This document shows positions 1 through 8,305 of a stretch of DNA of 32,054 nt, in pieces. This DNA comes from an uncultured Bacilli bacterium (lineage in GTDB: Bacteria > Bacillota_I > Bacilli_A > RF39 > UBA660). Position 1 is the stretch's first letter, and each line of letters begins with the position of its first letter. The notes under the pieces were generated by a model, which was not told the origin of the DNA, ran no database searches, and saw nothing but the letters and a program-made list of their open reading frames with translations. The position numbers and the translations under genes were made by a program. Location of the stretch: NCBI GenBank assembly GCA_944359075.1, contig CALVSR010000010.1, positions 1-32,054 of the forward strand, read 5' to 3'.

Positions 1-1332
1 ACTTATAGTTTAAAGATTGATAGAGAGGTACCAAGATGTAGTTTAAAAGTAGAAAGTGGGACACTAGGAAATAATAATTGGTATATCAGTGATGTTGGAA
101 TTGGCTTTGAAAGTATCGAAGAAGAAGTAAGTAGTATAGTAAGTCAAATCATTAGTAAAAAAACGATCACAGAAGAAACAGCAGGAACTACAGTAACGGG
201 AATGGTAACGGATGAAGCGGGAAATATAGGAAGTTGTAGTATTAGCGTAAAAATAGATAAGACAGTGCCAGTGATCAATGCGAATGTCGGAAGCGGAGGA
301 TATAAGGATAAACAAAATATTACATATACAGCAAGTGACAGTTATAGTGGAATAGAAGCCATCCAATATGAAGTATATTTAAATGGAGGTTTATATTCTA
401 GTAATTATCTTCAATCAACGAGTGTAACATTTGATTTAAATAGTGCTGGAACATGGGATATTTATGTTAAGGCATTAGATAAAGCAGGACATTGGAGCAA
501 TGGGGGAAACTGGAACCATTATAGTTATGATATTAATTTATGTAGTTATACGCCAGGACAAACATGGGAGTTCAATTATACTGGAGGAGTACAATCCTTT
601 ACTATACCATGTAGTGGAACCTATAAGTTAGAGGTATATGGCGCTCAAGGAGGAACTTCTAATGGCGGCCTAGGTGGATATTCTTATGGTAATATTATTT
701 CTACTCGCGATGCAGTTCTTTATATAGCAGTTGGAAATCAGCCGACTGTAGGCACTGGTAGTGGCGGATTTAATGGCGGTGGTAGTGGAACTAGTGATGC
801 ATCAGATGCACGTGGTGCTGGTGGTGGCGCTACTCATATTAGTAAAACCAATACCTTATTATCTTTTACTGCTCTTTCTGATCTCTATATTGTAGCCGGC
901 GGTGGTGGCGGTGGAACTGTTAATGCTGGAACGAACCCCACCTCATCTTTAGGAGGAGCCGGTGGTGGCGAAGTTGGTAGCTCTGGAGGTAATTCTGGAA
1001 ACTGCATTAATGCTAATCCTGGCTGTTTTGAAAGACTAGCAACTGGTGGAGGTCAATCCTCTGGCGGCTTAGGAGGAATTGGAAGAGATTATATTGTAAA
1101 TGTCTATAATAGTGAAAATGGTAGTTATGGTCAAGGTGGTAATGGTGATAATTGGAGAGCCGGTGGTGGCGGAGGCTTCTATGGTGGAGGTGCTTCTGCT
1201 GTAGCAGCATATTATACCAGTGGTGGCGGAGGTGGTTCTGGCTACATTGGTGGAGTTAGCAATGGTGCTATGCAAAGTGGCGTTAGATCTGGAAACGGAT
1301 TTGCCCGAATCACTTTGATTTCTGTTAATTAG
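1..1332 (+). CDS. Secreted Ig-like / glycine-rich surface protein, 5'-truncated by the window edge
   Basis: The frame is open from base 1 to the TAG at 1330-1332 (443 visible residues), so the ATG at 202 is internal and the N-terminus lies outside the window. Residues 1-85 and about 95-180 look like tandem bacterial Ig-like modules, with the phrases DEAGN, KIDKTVPVI and ALDKAGHWSNGG. From about residue 185 a WEFNYTGGVQSF block leads into a long Gly/Ser/Ala-rich domain with repeated GGGGG clusters, the pattern of glycine-rich C-terminal domains on Firmicutes surface proteins. No LPXTG motif or C-terminal membrane anchor is present, so how it is retained at the surface is unclear. The Gly-rich half uses many GGT/GGC codons and is visibly richer in G than its neighbours, which explains the spurious open frames on the other strand. 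The role is probably adhesion or envelope architecture; the exact function is unknown. Confidence 0.8.
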   Translation, partial: TYSLKIDREVPRCSLKVESGTLGNNNWYISDVGIGFESIEEEVSSIVSQIISKKTITEETAGTTVTGMVTDEAGNIGSCSISVKIDKTVPVINANVGSGGYKDKQNITYTASDSYSGIEAIQYEVYLNGGLYSSNYLQSTSVTFDLNSAGTWDIYVKALDKAGHWSNGGNWNHYSYDINLCSYTPGQTWEFNYTGGVQSFTIPCSGTYKLEVYGAQGGTSNGGLGGYSYGNIISTRDAVLYIAVGNQPTVGTGSGGFNGGGSGTSDASDARGAGGGATHISKTNTLLSFTALSDLYIVAGGGGGGTVNAGTNPTSSLGGAGGGEVGSSGGNSGNCINANPGCFERLATGGGQSSGGLGGIGRDYIVNVYNSENGSYGQGGNGDNWRAGGGGGFYGGGASAVAAYYTSGGGGGSGYIGGVSNGAMQSGVRSGNGFARITLISVN

Positions 1333-1356
1333 AGAAAGCTTTGAATGCTTTCTTTT
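1333..1356 (+). terminator. Rho-independent terminator after the glycine-rich protein gene
   Basis: A perfect 7-bp stem (AGAAAGC/GCTTTCT, 1333-1339 with 1347-1353) with a 7-nt loop, followed by a T-rich tail, starts directly after the stop codon. Confidence 0.75.
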
Positions 1357-1398
1357 CTTCTATAAAATAGATATTATTGGTTCTTTTGATGGAAAAAC

Positions 1399-1427
1399 TT
1401 TCTTAAAATAAAAAATTCGTATATAAT
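1399..1427 (+). promoter_or_regulatory. Promoter of the comN-like/rel/dtd operon
   Basis: A perfect TATAAT lies at 1422-1427, 22 nt before the first ATG of the operon. The -35 at 17 bp spacing (TTTCTT, 1399-1404) is weak, so the call rests mainly on the -10 box and its position between a terminator and the operon. Confidence 0.5.
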
Positions 1428-1448
1428 AGATTCAAGGTAGGTGGTATT

Positions 1449-1676
1449 ATGGATATTCATTTTTCTAGTGTTGAAGAATTAAAACAACGTCTAATGCCTG
1501 CTTTACGATTGCGCAAAAAAGAGCTAAAAAAGAAAAATTATCAAATTTCAGAAGAAGAACTATGGAATTATTTTGTAAATCATTTTTGGAAACAATCTGT
1601 TCAACTATCATTATCGCAAATGGTAGAAGATATTTTAAATAAAGAAATAAAAGAAACAACAGAAGATATTATTTAA
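1449..1676 (+). CDS. ComN-like post-transcriptional regulator family protein
   Basis: A 75-residue, mostly helical, charged protein. The order of features (VEELKQRLMPALRLRKKEL, then EEELWNYFVNHFWK, then a C-terminal VEDILN) matches the small family named after Bacillus subtilis ComN, which affects late competence mRNA. Family assignment is from memory of the W-x-[YF]-[FL]-V-x(3)-W-K signature and is not search-based. The ATG follows an AGGTGG-like ribosome binding site. It is first in an operon with rel (20-nt gap), dtd and a permease. No com genes are seen here, so a competence role in this organism would be speculation. Confidence 0.65.
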   Translation: MDIHFSSVEELKQRLMPALRLRKKELKKKNYQISEEELWNYFVNHFWKQSVQLSLSQMVEDILNKEIKETTEDII

Positions 1677-1696
1677 TAGTTTTGGAGATGGTATAA

Positions 1697-3847
1697 ATGA
1701 GTAAAATAGTAGAATATACAATAGAAGATTTAATAGAAAAAGCAAGTGTTTATATTCCAGAAGAGGAAAATTTAGAGAAAATCAGAAGGGCATATCAATT
1801 TGCTGAAAGCTCCCATAAAGGACAATATCGTAAATCAGGGGAGCCTTATATCCTTCACCCATTAAATACAGCAATTATTTTAACTGCTGTTTATGCAGAT
1901 ACAGATACTCTGATTGCAGGCTTATTACACGATACTATCGAAGATTGTGGAGTGGAAAAAGAAGAACTAGCAGAATTATTTGGACCCACAGTAGCCAATT
2001 TAGTATATGGAGTATCTAAATTAGGAAGAATTCATTTTTCTACAGAAAACGAATATTTAATAGAATACTATAAAAAAATTATCGTTGGAATGAGCGAAGA
2101 CGTAAGAGTGATTATAGTAAAACTTGCCGATCGTTTACATAATATGCGAACTCTTTATGCTCTTTCTACTGAAAAACAAAAGAAGATCGCCAAAGAAACC
2201 TTAGAAATATTAGCGCCTATTGCCCATCACCTAGGAATTCATAAAATTAAAAGTGAGTTAGAAGATTTATCCCTTCGTTATTTAAAACCAGATGTATTTT
2301 ATGATATTGCTGAGAGATTAGATAAAACAAAATTAGAGCGTGATAATACCGTAAATGATATGATGCATTTGGTAACAGAATTATTAAACGAACATAATAT
2401 TCCTCATGAAATCAAAGGAAGAGCCAAGAGTATTTATAGCATTTATAACAAGCTAAACAAAGGTAAAAAATTTAGCGATATTTATGATTTACTAGCTCTT
2501 AGAATTTTAGTACATACCGAGCAAGAATGTTACTTGGCATTAGGAATTATTCATTCTAAATTTAAACCAATCCCAAAACGCTTTAAAGACTACATTGCGA
2601 TGCCAAAGACGAATATGTATCAGTCTCTACACACTACTGTTTTTGGAGTAGATGGATACTTATTTGAAATTCAAATTCGTACTTATGATATGGATGAAGT
2701 AGCAGAAAACGGAATTGCTTCGCACTGGGCTTATAAAGAACATAAGGACGCTAGCCAATTGATGCAAAATACTACGGAACAAAAACTGCAGTTTTTTAAA
2801 TCCATCATTGAATTAAATGAAGATAAAATGAGTAGTGAAGAGTTTGTAAATAGCGTGAAAGATGAGGTTTTAAATAATAATATTTACTGTTTTACTCCCA
2901 AAGGAGATATTATCGAACTACCAAAGGGAGCAACCCCTATTGATTTTGCTTATAAAGTTCATACTAGAGTAGGAGAAACTATGGTAGGTGCCATTGTAAA
3001 TAATAGCATCGTTCCCCTTGATTATGAACTACAAAATAATGATATCGTTAAAATCAATACCTCTAAAAATTCAAAAGGACCTTCACAAGAATGGTTAAAT
3101 ATTGTGAAATCCTCTCAAACTAGAAACAAAATCCGTGCCTTTTTTTCCAAAAATGAAAAAGAAATCTATATCGAACGCGGAAAAGATTCTTTAGAAAAGG
3201 AACTTCGAAAAAGAAAAGTTGCTTTTTCTGATTTTTTCACACCGGAAAATGAAGCCAAACTTTTGAAAGAATTCAAAGTAGAAGACTTAGAAGAATTATA
3301 CTTAGAAATTGGAAATGGAAAGCATGCTGCTAGTACCATTGTCAATATGATATATAAGAAAGAAGAGGAGCAACCTAAGCCTAAAAAAATAATTCCTAAG
3401 GCTAGTGATAACAATTCAGATGTAGTGGTAGCAGGAATAGATAAAGTAAAAGTAAATTTAGCGAATTGTTGTAATCCTATTCCTGGAGATGAAATCATAG
3501 GATATATTACCAAGGGTAATGGTATTAGTGTTCATAGAAAGAGTTGTCATAATCTAGAGTACTTAGATAATCGTACTGTTTTGGTAAGTTGGAATTCGAA
3601 TACAAAAGATAAATATGAAACTGTGATTTTGATTCATACCAATACAAATGAAAATAAACTAATGGAAATGATGCAAAAGTTAAGCATATTTGATATTCAT
3701 ATCGACCGCTTTTTCACTTTACATGAAGGAAAAGATACGATTTATGAGGTTACCTTATATGTAAGAGATTTAGAATATTTAGAAAAAGTATCTAAAGAAC
3801 TAGAAAAACTAGCTTATGTTACCAAAATAGAAAGGTTGATGCGATGA
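1697..3847 (+). CDS. rel: Bifunctional (p)ppGpp synthetase/hydrolase Rel
   Basis: A 716-residue long RSH enzyme that makes and degrades the stringent-response alarmone (p)ppGpp on starved ribosomes. The N-terminal HD hydrolase domain keeps H40, H54, the HD pair H78-D79 in HDTIED, and D145 in LADRLHNM. The synthetase domain (about 240-340) has RAKSIYSIYNKL, YQSLHTTV and EIQIRT (324-329). RFKD at 295-298 is the RxKD form typical of bifunctional Rel rather than synthetase-only RelA. A TGS domain follows at about 386-447, then a Cys-containing zinc-finger-like segment near NCCNPIPGDE, and a C-terminal ACT domain. Length is normal for the family. The start has a GGAG site 10 nt upstream. It overlaps dtd by 4 nt (ATGA), so the two are translationally coupled. 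Confidence 0.95.
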   Translation: MSKIVEYTIEDLIEKASVYIPEEENLEKIRRAYQFAESSHKGQYRKSGEPYILHPLNTAIILTAVYADTDTLIAGLLHDTIEDCGVEKEELAELFGPTVANLVYGVSKLGRIHFSTENEYLIEYYKKIIVGMSEDVRVIIVKLADRLHNMRTLYALSTEKQKKIAKETLEILAPIAHHLGIHKIKSELEDLSLRYLKPDVFYDIAERLDKTKLERDNTVNDMMHLVTELLNEHNIPHEIKGRAKSIYSIYNKLNKGKKFSDIYDLLALRILVHTEQECYLALGIIHSKFKPIPKRFKDYIAMPKTNMYQSLHTTVFGVDGYLFEIQIRTYDMDEVAENGIASHWAYKEHKDASQLMQNTTEQKLQFFKSIIELNEDKMSSEEFVNSVKDEVLNNNIYCFTPKGDIIELPKGATPIDFAYKVHTRVGETMVGAIVNNSIVPLDYELQNNDIVKINTSKNSKGPSQEWLNIVKSSQTRNKIRAFFSKNEKEIYIERGKDSLEKELRKRKVAFSDFFTPENEAKLLKEFKVEDLEELYLEIGNGKHAASTIVNMIYKKEEEQPKPKKIIPKASDNNSDVVVAGIDKVKVNLANCCNPIPGDEIIGYITKGNGISVHRKSCHNLEYLDNRTVLVSWNSNTKDKYETVILIHTNTNENKLMEMMQKLSIFDIHIDRFFTLHEGKDTIYEVTLYVRDLEYLEKVSKELEKLAYVTKIERLMR

Positions 3848-4281
3848 GAGTATTGGTACAAAGAAGTAAAGCTGCAAAATGCATAGTAGACAATGAAGTG
3901 GTTGGGCAAATAGAAGAAGGATTGGTTTTATTCGTTGGATTTACAGAAAATGATAATCTAGAAAAGATTCAATATTTATGTAGAAAAATAGTAAATTTAC
4001 GTATTTTTGAGGATGAAAATGGGATCATGAATCAAAGTATTTTGGAACAAAAACAGCCACAGGTATTATCTATTTCTCAATTTACTTTATATGCAGATAC
4101 TAAAAAAGGAAATCGACCTAGTTATTTGAAGGCTCTAGCTGGAGATAAAGCACAAGCATTATATGATACTTTTAACGAGGAGTTAAGAAAATTCGTAAAA
4201 GTAGAAACTGGCATTTTTGGAGCCAATATGCAAATCGATTTTATAAACGATGGACCTACTACCATTTGGTTAGAAAGGTGA
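3844..4281 (+). CDS. dtd: D-aminoacyl-tRNA deacylase
   Basis: A 145-residue protein, standard Dtd length. Dtd hydrolyses the ester bond of D-aminoacyl-tRNAs (and glycyl-tRNA-Ala) to recycle tRNA and keep D-amino acids out of proteins. Both active-site signatures are present: SQFTLYAD near residue 79, and the C-terminal NDGPTTIWLE containing the Gly-Pro motif used for chiral proofreading. The ATG overlaps the rel stop codon, and the stop is 4 nt before the next ATG, so it is inside a tight operon. The rel-dtd pairing is common in Firmicutes. Confidence 0.95.
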   Translation: MRVLVQRSKAAKCIVDNEVVGQIEEGLVLFVGFTENDNLEKIQYLCRKIVNLRIFEDENGIMNQSILEQKQPQVLSISQFTLYADTKKGNRPSYLKALAGDKAQALYDTFNEELRKFVKVETGIFGANMQIDFINDGPTTIWLER

Positions 4282-4285
4282 TAGG

Positions 4286-5338
4286 ATGAGTAACAAGCTA
4301 AACTATCGATTGGTAAACATTTTGCTGTTCATGGCTATTATTTATATAGTGGCAACCACAAGTCATTACTGGAGTAGCATCATTTTAAAAATTTTTCATA
4401 TTTTTATACCATTTATATTGGCTTTTATCTTTGCTTATATATTAAATCTTTTTGTAAAAAAATTAGAAAACAAAGGAGTCCATAGAGGACTTGCTTTGTT
4501 TTTTGTGCTTTTAATGGTTTTTGGCTTGCTAATAGGAATATTATGGGTTACCCTACCAGCAATCTATGAACAATTAGTTATTTTTTCCAAAATGATTCCT
4601 CAAGTAATGGGTGACATTTCTTTTCGCTTTGATATTGATTTAGGAGAATATCAAGTAGCAATTGTAGATACTTTAAATCAACTCATTAAAGATTTAGGAA
4701 CTTATATTTCAACTGGTACAATCGATATTTTGGGAAAAAGTATTGGCTTTTTCACCAATGCAATTATCGTATTAATGGTAGGTATCTATTTGTTAATAGA
4801 TATGGATAAAATTCGAATATGGATCAAGAGATATTTAAAAACACATTCCAAAGAATATCAATATATTCAAGTAGTGGATCATGAAATAGGAAATTATTTG
4901 CATGGTTTAGCACTTTTCATGGTTTTTCAATTTTTTGAATATTCTATTTTGTTTAAACTGATTGGCCATCCAAGTTGGCTTTTGTTGGGGATACTTGCTT
5001 GCATTACTACTATAATTCCTTATTTTGGAGGAATTTTTACTAATATCATTGCGGTATTGACTGCTAGTGTAGTATCTACTAAATTATTTGTAGCAACTTT
5101 ATTGGTTATCTTTATTTTTCCTAATATTGATGGTTATGTAGTTTCTCCTCATATATATGGAAAAACCAATCATATAAATCCGGTATTAGTTATTTTTACA
5201 GCTGGCGTTTGTAGTAGTTTATTTGGTTTTTGGGGTATTATGATGGGTTTGCCTATTTATATTGTGATTCGTGCTACTTGGGAATTTTTTAATGGAGACA
5301 TTAAAGACTATATTGGAAACAAGAAAAGTAGCCAATAA
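4286..5338 (+). CDS. AI-2E family transporter (PerM/YtvI-like permease)
   Basis: A 350-residue polytopic membrane protein with about seven to eight hydrophobic spans: an N-terminal hairpin at 10-52, a span at 70-92, a soluble middle, and a C-terminal bundle including GIYLLIDMDKIRIWIKRYLK and IIPYFGGIFTNIIAVL. These are the hallmarks of the AI-2E (UPF0118) family. Substrates vary within the family and cannot be read from sequence. It starts 4 nt after dtd, with the AAAGGTGATAGG site lying in the end of dtd. A second member of the same family is encoded at 22450-23595. The transcript probably ends at the hairpin at 5436-5472. Confidence 0.85.
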   Translation: MSNKLNYRLVNILLFMAIIYIVATTSHYWSSIILKIFHIFIPFILAFIFAYILNLFVKKLENKGVHRGLALFFVLLMVFGLLIGILWVTLPAIYEQLVIFSKMIPQVMGDISFRFDIDLGEYQVAIVDTLNQLIKDLGTYISTGTIDILGKSIGFFTNAIIVLMVGIYLLIDMDKIRIWIKRYLKTHSKEYQYIQVVDHEIGNYLHGLALFMVFQFFEYSILFKLIGHPSWLLLGILACITTIIPYFGGIFTNIIAVLTASVVSTKLFVATLLVIFIFPNIDGYVVSPHIYGKTNHINPVLVIFTAGVCSSLFGFWGIMMGLPIYIVIRATWEFFNGDIKDYIGNKKSSQ

Positions 5339-5435
5339 CATGAATATTCGAAATGGGATAAAACAACCTTTGATAATCCTTTCTTATTTTTGATAAAAAA
5401 TTCATGCCAAAATCAGAAATAATTTAATTTTATAG

Positions 5436-5472
5436 ACATACACTGAAATTAGGAAAAAGTGTATGTTTTTTC
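5436..5472 (+). terminator. Terminator of the rel operon
   Basis: A perfect 9-bp stem (ACATACACT 5436-5444 with AGTGTATGT 5458-5466) with a 13-nt loop and a T-run. It ends directly before the next -35 box. Confidence 0.85.
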
Positions 5473-5501
5473 TTGACAATAACAGTCGAAAATTGTAATC
5501 T
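5473..5501 (+). promoter_or_regulatory. Promoter of the zinc-ribbon membrane protein genes
   Basis: A consensus -35 TTGACA (5473-5478), a 17-bp spacer, and -10 TAATCT (5496-5501). The TTG of this -35 box could be misread as a start codon of the following gene. Confidence 0.7.
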
Positions 5502-5523
5502 TAAAATAGAGAGGAGTGAAAGA

Positions 5524-6765
5524 ATGTTTTGTGGTGAATGTGGTGCCAAAAACAAGAAAGGGGATACTTTCTGTTCAGAGTGTGGGGCACCATTAGTACA
5601 AGAAGAAAATCATGAAAATGTTACTAATGTGGCAAAGAAACCTAGGCAACCGATGTCTAAGAAAAACAAAATCATTATAATCGTGGTTTTGGCTGTAGCC
5701 GTTCTTTTAGGAGTTGGATACAAAATTGGAAGTGATGCAACCAGTCCAAAAGCAGTTGCCAAAGATTATATTCAAGCTGTGATCAATCAAGATGGTAATA
5801 AATTATATCAGTATTTAGAATTAGAAGGAGATAAAACCTTTGTTTCTAAAAAAATATTTACGGATTTGATTAGTGGTAACAAAACAGAATCCAATATTGT
5901 AAATTATACAATTACAGATGTTACTTATGGTGACAGCAAACTAAGTGCAACAGTAAACTTCAAATATACTACCAAAGGTAGTAGTAGTGAAAAAACAGAT
6001 TCTGTTCATTTAACAAAGCAAAAGGACAAGAAGTTTTTAATTTTTGACAATTGGAAAATAAGCGATATTTCAGCAGAGAATATGGTATTGCAAGACTATA
6101 CGATTAAAGTAGCAAAAGGTGCAACTTTAACTTATGCAGGAATTGCGGTAGATAAAAAATACTTAGATTCAGAACAGAGTACTTCACAATATGATGCTTA
6201 TGTTCTTCCACAGGTATTTACTACAGCAACTACTCTAAAAGCAACATTAGCTAACGGGTTAGAATTAGAAGAACAAGTTACCCCTTCTTCTTATTATAAG
6301 ACCTATACCGTATCTTTTGATGAAGATAGTTTGAGCGAAGCTACAAAAGAAAAAATTACAGCTAAAGGAAAAGAAGTCCTAACAACAATTTATACCAATG
6401 CTATCAACAAAAAACAATTTAGTGAGATTCAATCTAATTTTGAGCATGGTGATTTAGACCTTAGTAAATTAGAAACTAGCTATAATAATTTTGTTTCAGA
6501 TTTAAGCGAAGCAACTAATACTTTAACTAGTATTGAATTCACAGAAATATCCATCTATGATCTAACACTAAATAGTAATGGGGAGTTAGAAGTAGAATTA
6601 AGGGTATCTTATGACTATACCATCAATTATACCAATTGGTCAGATGAGGTAGAAACACATAGCGATTCAGATTATAGCTACATAACTGTTGTTTTAGCTT
6701 ATGATCAAGGGGAGTATTATTTAACCGATGTAGAAGATCTAGATGATTATTTTTCTAGATATTAA
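5524..6765 (+). CDS. Zinc-ribbon, single-pass membrane protein (TcaA-like architecture)
   Basis: 413 residues from the ATG at 5524. That ATG has an AGAGGAGTGA ribosome binding site, and the frame upstream of it runs through the promoter, so the TTG at 5473 is rejected. An N-terminal zinc ribbon (Cys3, 6, 17, 20; CxxC-x10-CxxC) is followed by a basic stretch and one membrane span (about 50-67), then about 345 residues predicted outside the cell. This is the layout of TcaA/YvbJ-type envelope proteins: cytosolic ribbon, one helix, extracellular NTF2-like and beta-rich domains. The segment starting SPKAVAKDYIQAVINQD is typical of the NTF2-like part. A possible role is sensing or responding to envelope stress, but the function is inferred. 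It is followed 23 nt later by a second zinc-ribbon membrane gene, probably in the same operon. Confidence 0.8.
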   Translation: MFCGECGAKNKKGDTFCSECGAPLVQEENHENVTNVAKKPRQPMSKKNKIIIIVVLAVAVLLGVGYKIGSDATSPKAVAKDYIQAVINQDGNKLYQYLELEGDKTFVSKKIFTDLISGNKTESNIVNYTITDVTYGDSKLSATVNFKYTTKGSSSEKTDSVHLTKQKDKKFLIFDNWKISDISAENMVLQDYTIKVAKGATLTYAGIAVDKKYLDSEQSTSQYDAYVLPQVFTTATTLKATLANGLELEEQVTPSSYYKTYTVSFDEDSLSEATKEKITAKGKEVLTTIYTNAINKKQFSEIQSNFEHGDLDLSKLETSYNNFVSDLSEATNTLTSIEFTEISIYDLTLNSNGELEVELRVSYDYTINYTNWSDEVETHSDSDYSYITVVLAYDQGEYYLTDVEDLDDYFSRY

Positions 6766-6788
6766 AAGAGATAGGAGAGATTTATAAA

Positions 6789-7526
6789 ATGGCAAAATTT
6801 TGTACAAAATGCGGTAAAAAATTAGAAGAAGGGCAAGTATGTGATTGTAGCAAAACTGTTACAACTAGTGAAACAGTAGCTACCACAGCTTCTCATGGTT
6901 TTGATTTTAATGAATGTGTAAATTCTTACATAGAAATCATAAAAGGAATTTTTGTAAAACCAGCGGCTACTTTAAAGAAATTTGCAACATCAGATAACTT
7001 TATATTAGGGTTAATTGCTTTGGTGTTAAATTGTATTATTAGTGGTGTGTTCTTATATTGTTTCGCTAGTGAAGCAACAGGACTATTAACATCTTTGATG
7101 GGAATGAATAGTTATGGTTCACTACTTACAATGAGTACAGCAGTTGAAGTTCCATTTATGAAAACCTTCTTTTATGGATTCTTATTTATGGCAGTAGGAT
7201 TTGCTGTAACAGCACTGATGATTTATTTAATAGCAGGAGCTATCTTGAAAGATAAAATAGATATCAAAAAAGCTTTTTCTTTAGTAGGAGTATGCTCTGT
7301 CTTTACAACAATTACAACAGTAGTAGCAATCATTTTAAATTATATTTCTATGAAATTTATGCTTATTGTATTATTAATTGCAGGCATATTCTATTTAACA
7401 CATTTATATCAAGGTATTCATGAGACTACGAATGTAGATAAAAATAAATTAGCTTATGTATTTGTTCCTGCTATTAGCGTAGCTACTTTTGTGGTAGTAT
7501 ACATTTTACCAAAAATTTTATTTTAA
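6789..7526 (+). CDS. Zinc-ribbon multi-pass membrane protein (Yip1-like)
   Basis: A 245-residue protein with an N-terminal ribbon (Cys5, Cys8, Cys18, Cys20; MAKFCTKCGKKLEEGQ) and about five hydrophobic spans (71-92, 124-152, 161-186, 189-206, 222-243). The membrane part resembles Yip1-like domains often fused to zinc ribbons in Firmicutes. I recognise the architecture but not a specific function. It shares the ribbon-plus-membrane plan with its upstream neighbour, suggesting a two-component membrane complex. It has a GATAGGAGA ribosome binding site and ends at a terminator. Confidence 0.7.
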   Translation: MAKFCTKCGKKLEEGQVCDCSKTVTTSETVATTASHGFDFNECVNSYIEIIKGIFVKPAATLKKFATSDNFILGLIALVLNCIISGVFLYCFASEATGLLTSLMGMNSYGSLLTMSTAVEVPFMKTFFYGFLFMAVGFAVTALMIYLIAGAILKDKIDIKKAFSLVGVCSVFTTITTVVAIILNYISMKFMLIVLLIAGIFYLTHLYQGIHETTNVDKNKLAYVFVPAISVATFVVVYILPKILF

Positions 7527-7555
7527 GAAAACGGAGACTTTGGTCTCTTTTTTCT
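7527..7555 (+). terminator. Terminator after the zinc-ribbon pair
   Basis: A GAGAC/GTCTC stem (7534-7538 with 7543-7547), flanked by A-run and T-run sequences, sits immediately after the stop codon. Confidence 0.75.
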
Positions 7556-7583
7556 TGTCTTAATACAGGATTTATACTATAAT
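7555..7583 (+). promoter_or_regulatory. Promoter of gmk
   Basis: TTGTCT (7555-7560), a 17-bp spacer and TATAAT (7578-7583). The -10 box overlaps an upstream in-frame ATG at 7582, so that ATG cannot be translated from this promoter. Confidence 0.8.
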
Positions 7584-7605
7584 GATGCTACTAAGGAGTG
7601 GTATT

Positions 7606-8274
7606 ATGCCTATTATTAAACAAAATGAAAAAGGAATATTAATTGTAATCAGTGGACCAAGTGGAGCCGGAAAAGATAGTATCATTCAGGGATTATTAAA
7701 AAAAGAAACGAATATATGGGTTTCTATCTCCATGACTTCAAGATTACCACGTGGCCAGGAAAAGGATGGAAAGGACTATTTCTTTGTAACCAGAGAAAAA
7801 TTTGAAGAAAATATTAAAAATGGAAATTTATTAGAATATGCTGAATATAATGGAAATTATTATGGAACTCCCAAATACCAAATAGAAGAATATTTAAAAC
7901 AGGGAATAGATGTCATATTAGAAATCGAAATTCAAGGAGCTTTGCAAATAAAAGAATTAATACCAGAAGCTTTGTTTATTTTTATTATGCCACCTTCTAT
8001 GGAAGAGCTAAAGAATAGGTTGGTAAATCGCGGTACAGATAGTGAAGAAAAAATAGTAGCTAGGTTTAAAAGAGCCTATCAAGAAATCAACGAAGTAACA
8101 AAATACAACTATGTGGTAGTGAATGATGAATTGGATCAAGCCGTTGAAAAAGTAGACTCTATCATAAGAGCTGAAAAATGTAGAGTAGATCGTATTGAAG
8201 AAGTATTTTTAAATAACCCAGAAGAAAGTGTTCATGAAGGACTACTAGATAAAGAATTCGATAATAGCAAATAA
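7606..8274 (+). CDS. gmk: Guanylate kinase
   Basis: 222 residues from the ATG at 7606. AAGGAG at 7593-7598 is 7 nt upstream of it, whereas the ATG at 7582 lies inside the -10 box. Gmk phosphorylates GMP to GDP with ATP. The P-loop is GPSGAGKDS (residues 17-25). The GMP-binding segment SMTSRLPRGQEKDGKDYFFV and YAEYNGNYYGTP are canonical, as is the IEIQGALQIK block. It is slightly longer than the usual 200-210 residues because of an acidic C-terminal tail. It appears monocistronic, with its own promoter, and is convergent with rnhC. GDP supply links loosely to the (p)ppGpp gene upstream. Confidence 0.95.
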   Translation: MPIIKQNEKGILIVISGPSGAGKDSIIQGLLKKETNIWVSISMTSRLPRGQEKDGKDYFFVTREKFEENIKNGNLLEYAEYNGNYYGTPKYQIEEYLKQGIDVILEIEIQGALQIKELIPEALFIFIMPPSMEELKNRLVNRGTDSEEKIVARFKRAYQEINEVTKYNYVVVNDELDQAVEKVDSIIRAEKCRVDRIEEVFLNNPEESVHEGLLDKEFDNSK

Positions 8275-8305
8275 AAAGACCGTTTTTTAAAAGATTACGG
8301 TCTTT
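8275..8305 (-). terminator. Terminator shared between convergent gmk and rnhC
   Basis: A perfect 8-bp stem (AAAGACCG 8275-8282 with CGGTCTTT 8298-8305) and a 15-nt loop that contains the rnhC stop codon. A good T-run follows on the minus strand only, so it terminates rnhC best. It may also slow transcription coming out of gmk. Confidence 0.7.

Noticed and set aside
1013..1275. Two open frames on the minus strand, rich in His, Tyr and Thr/Ile
   Set aside because: They are antisense mirrors of the Gly/Asn-rich codons of the surface protein and have no ribosome binding sites.
5339..5406. 7-bp inverted repeat CATGAAT/ATTCATG after the first permease
   Set aside because: The arms are short and about 54 nt apart, with no T-run; the better terminator is at 5436-5472.
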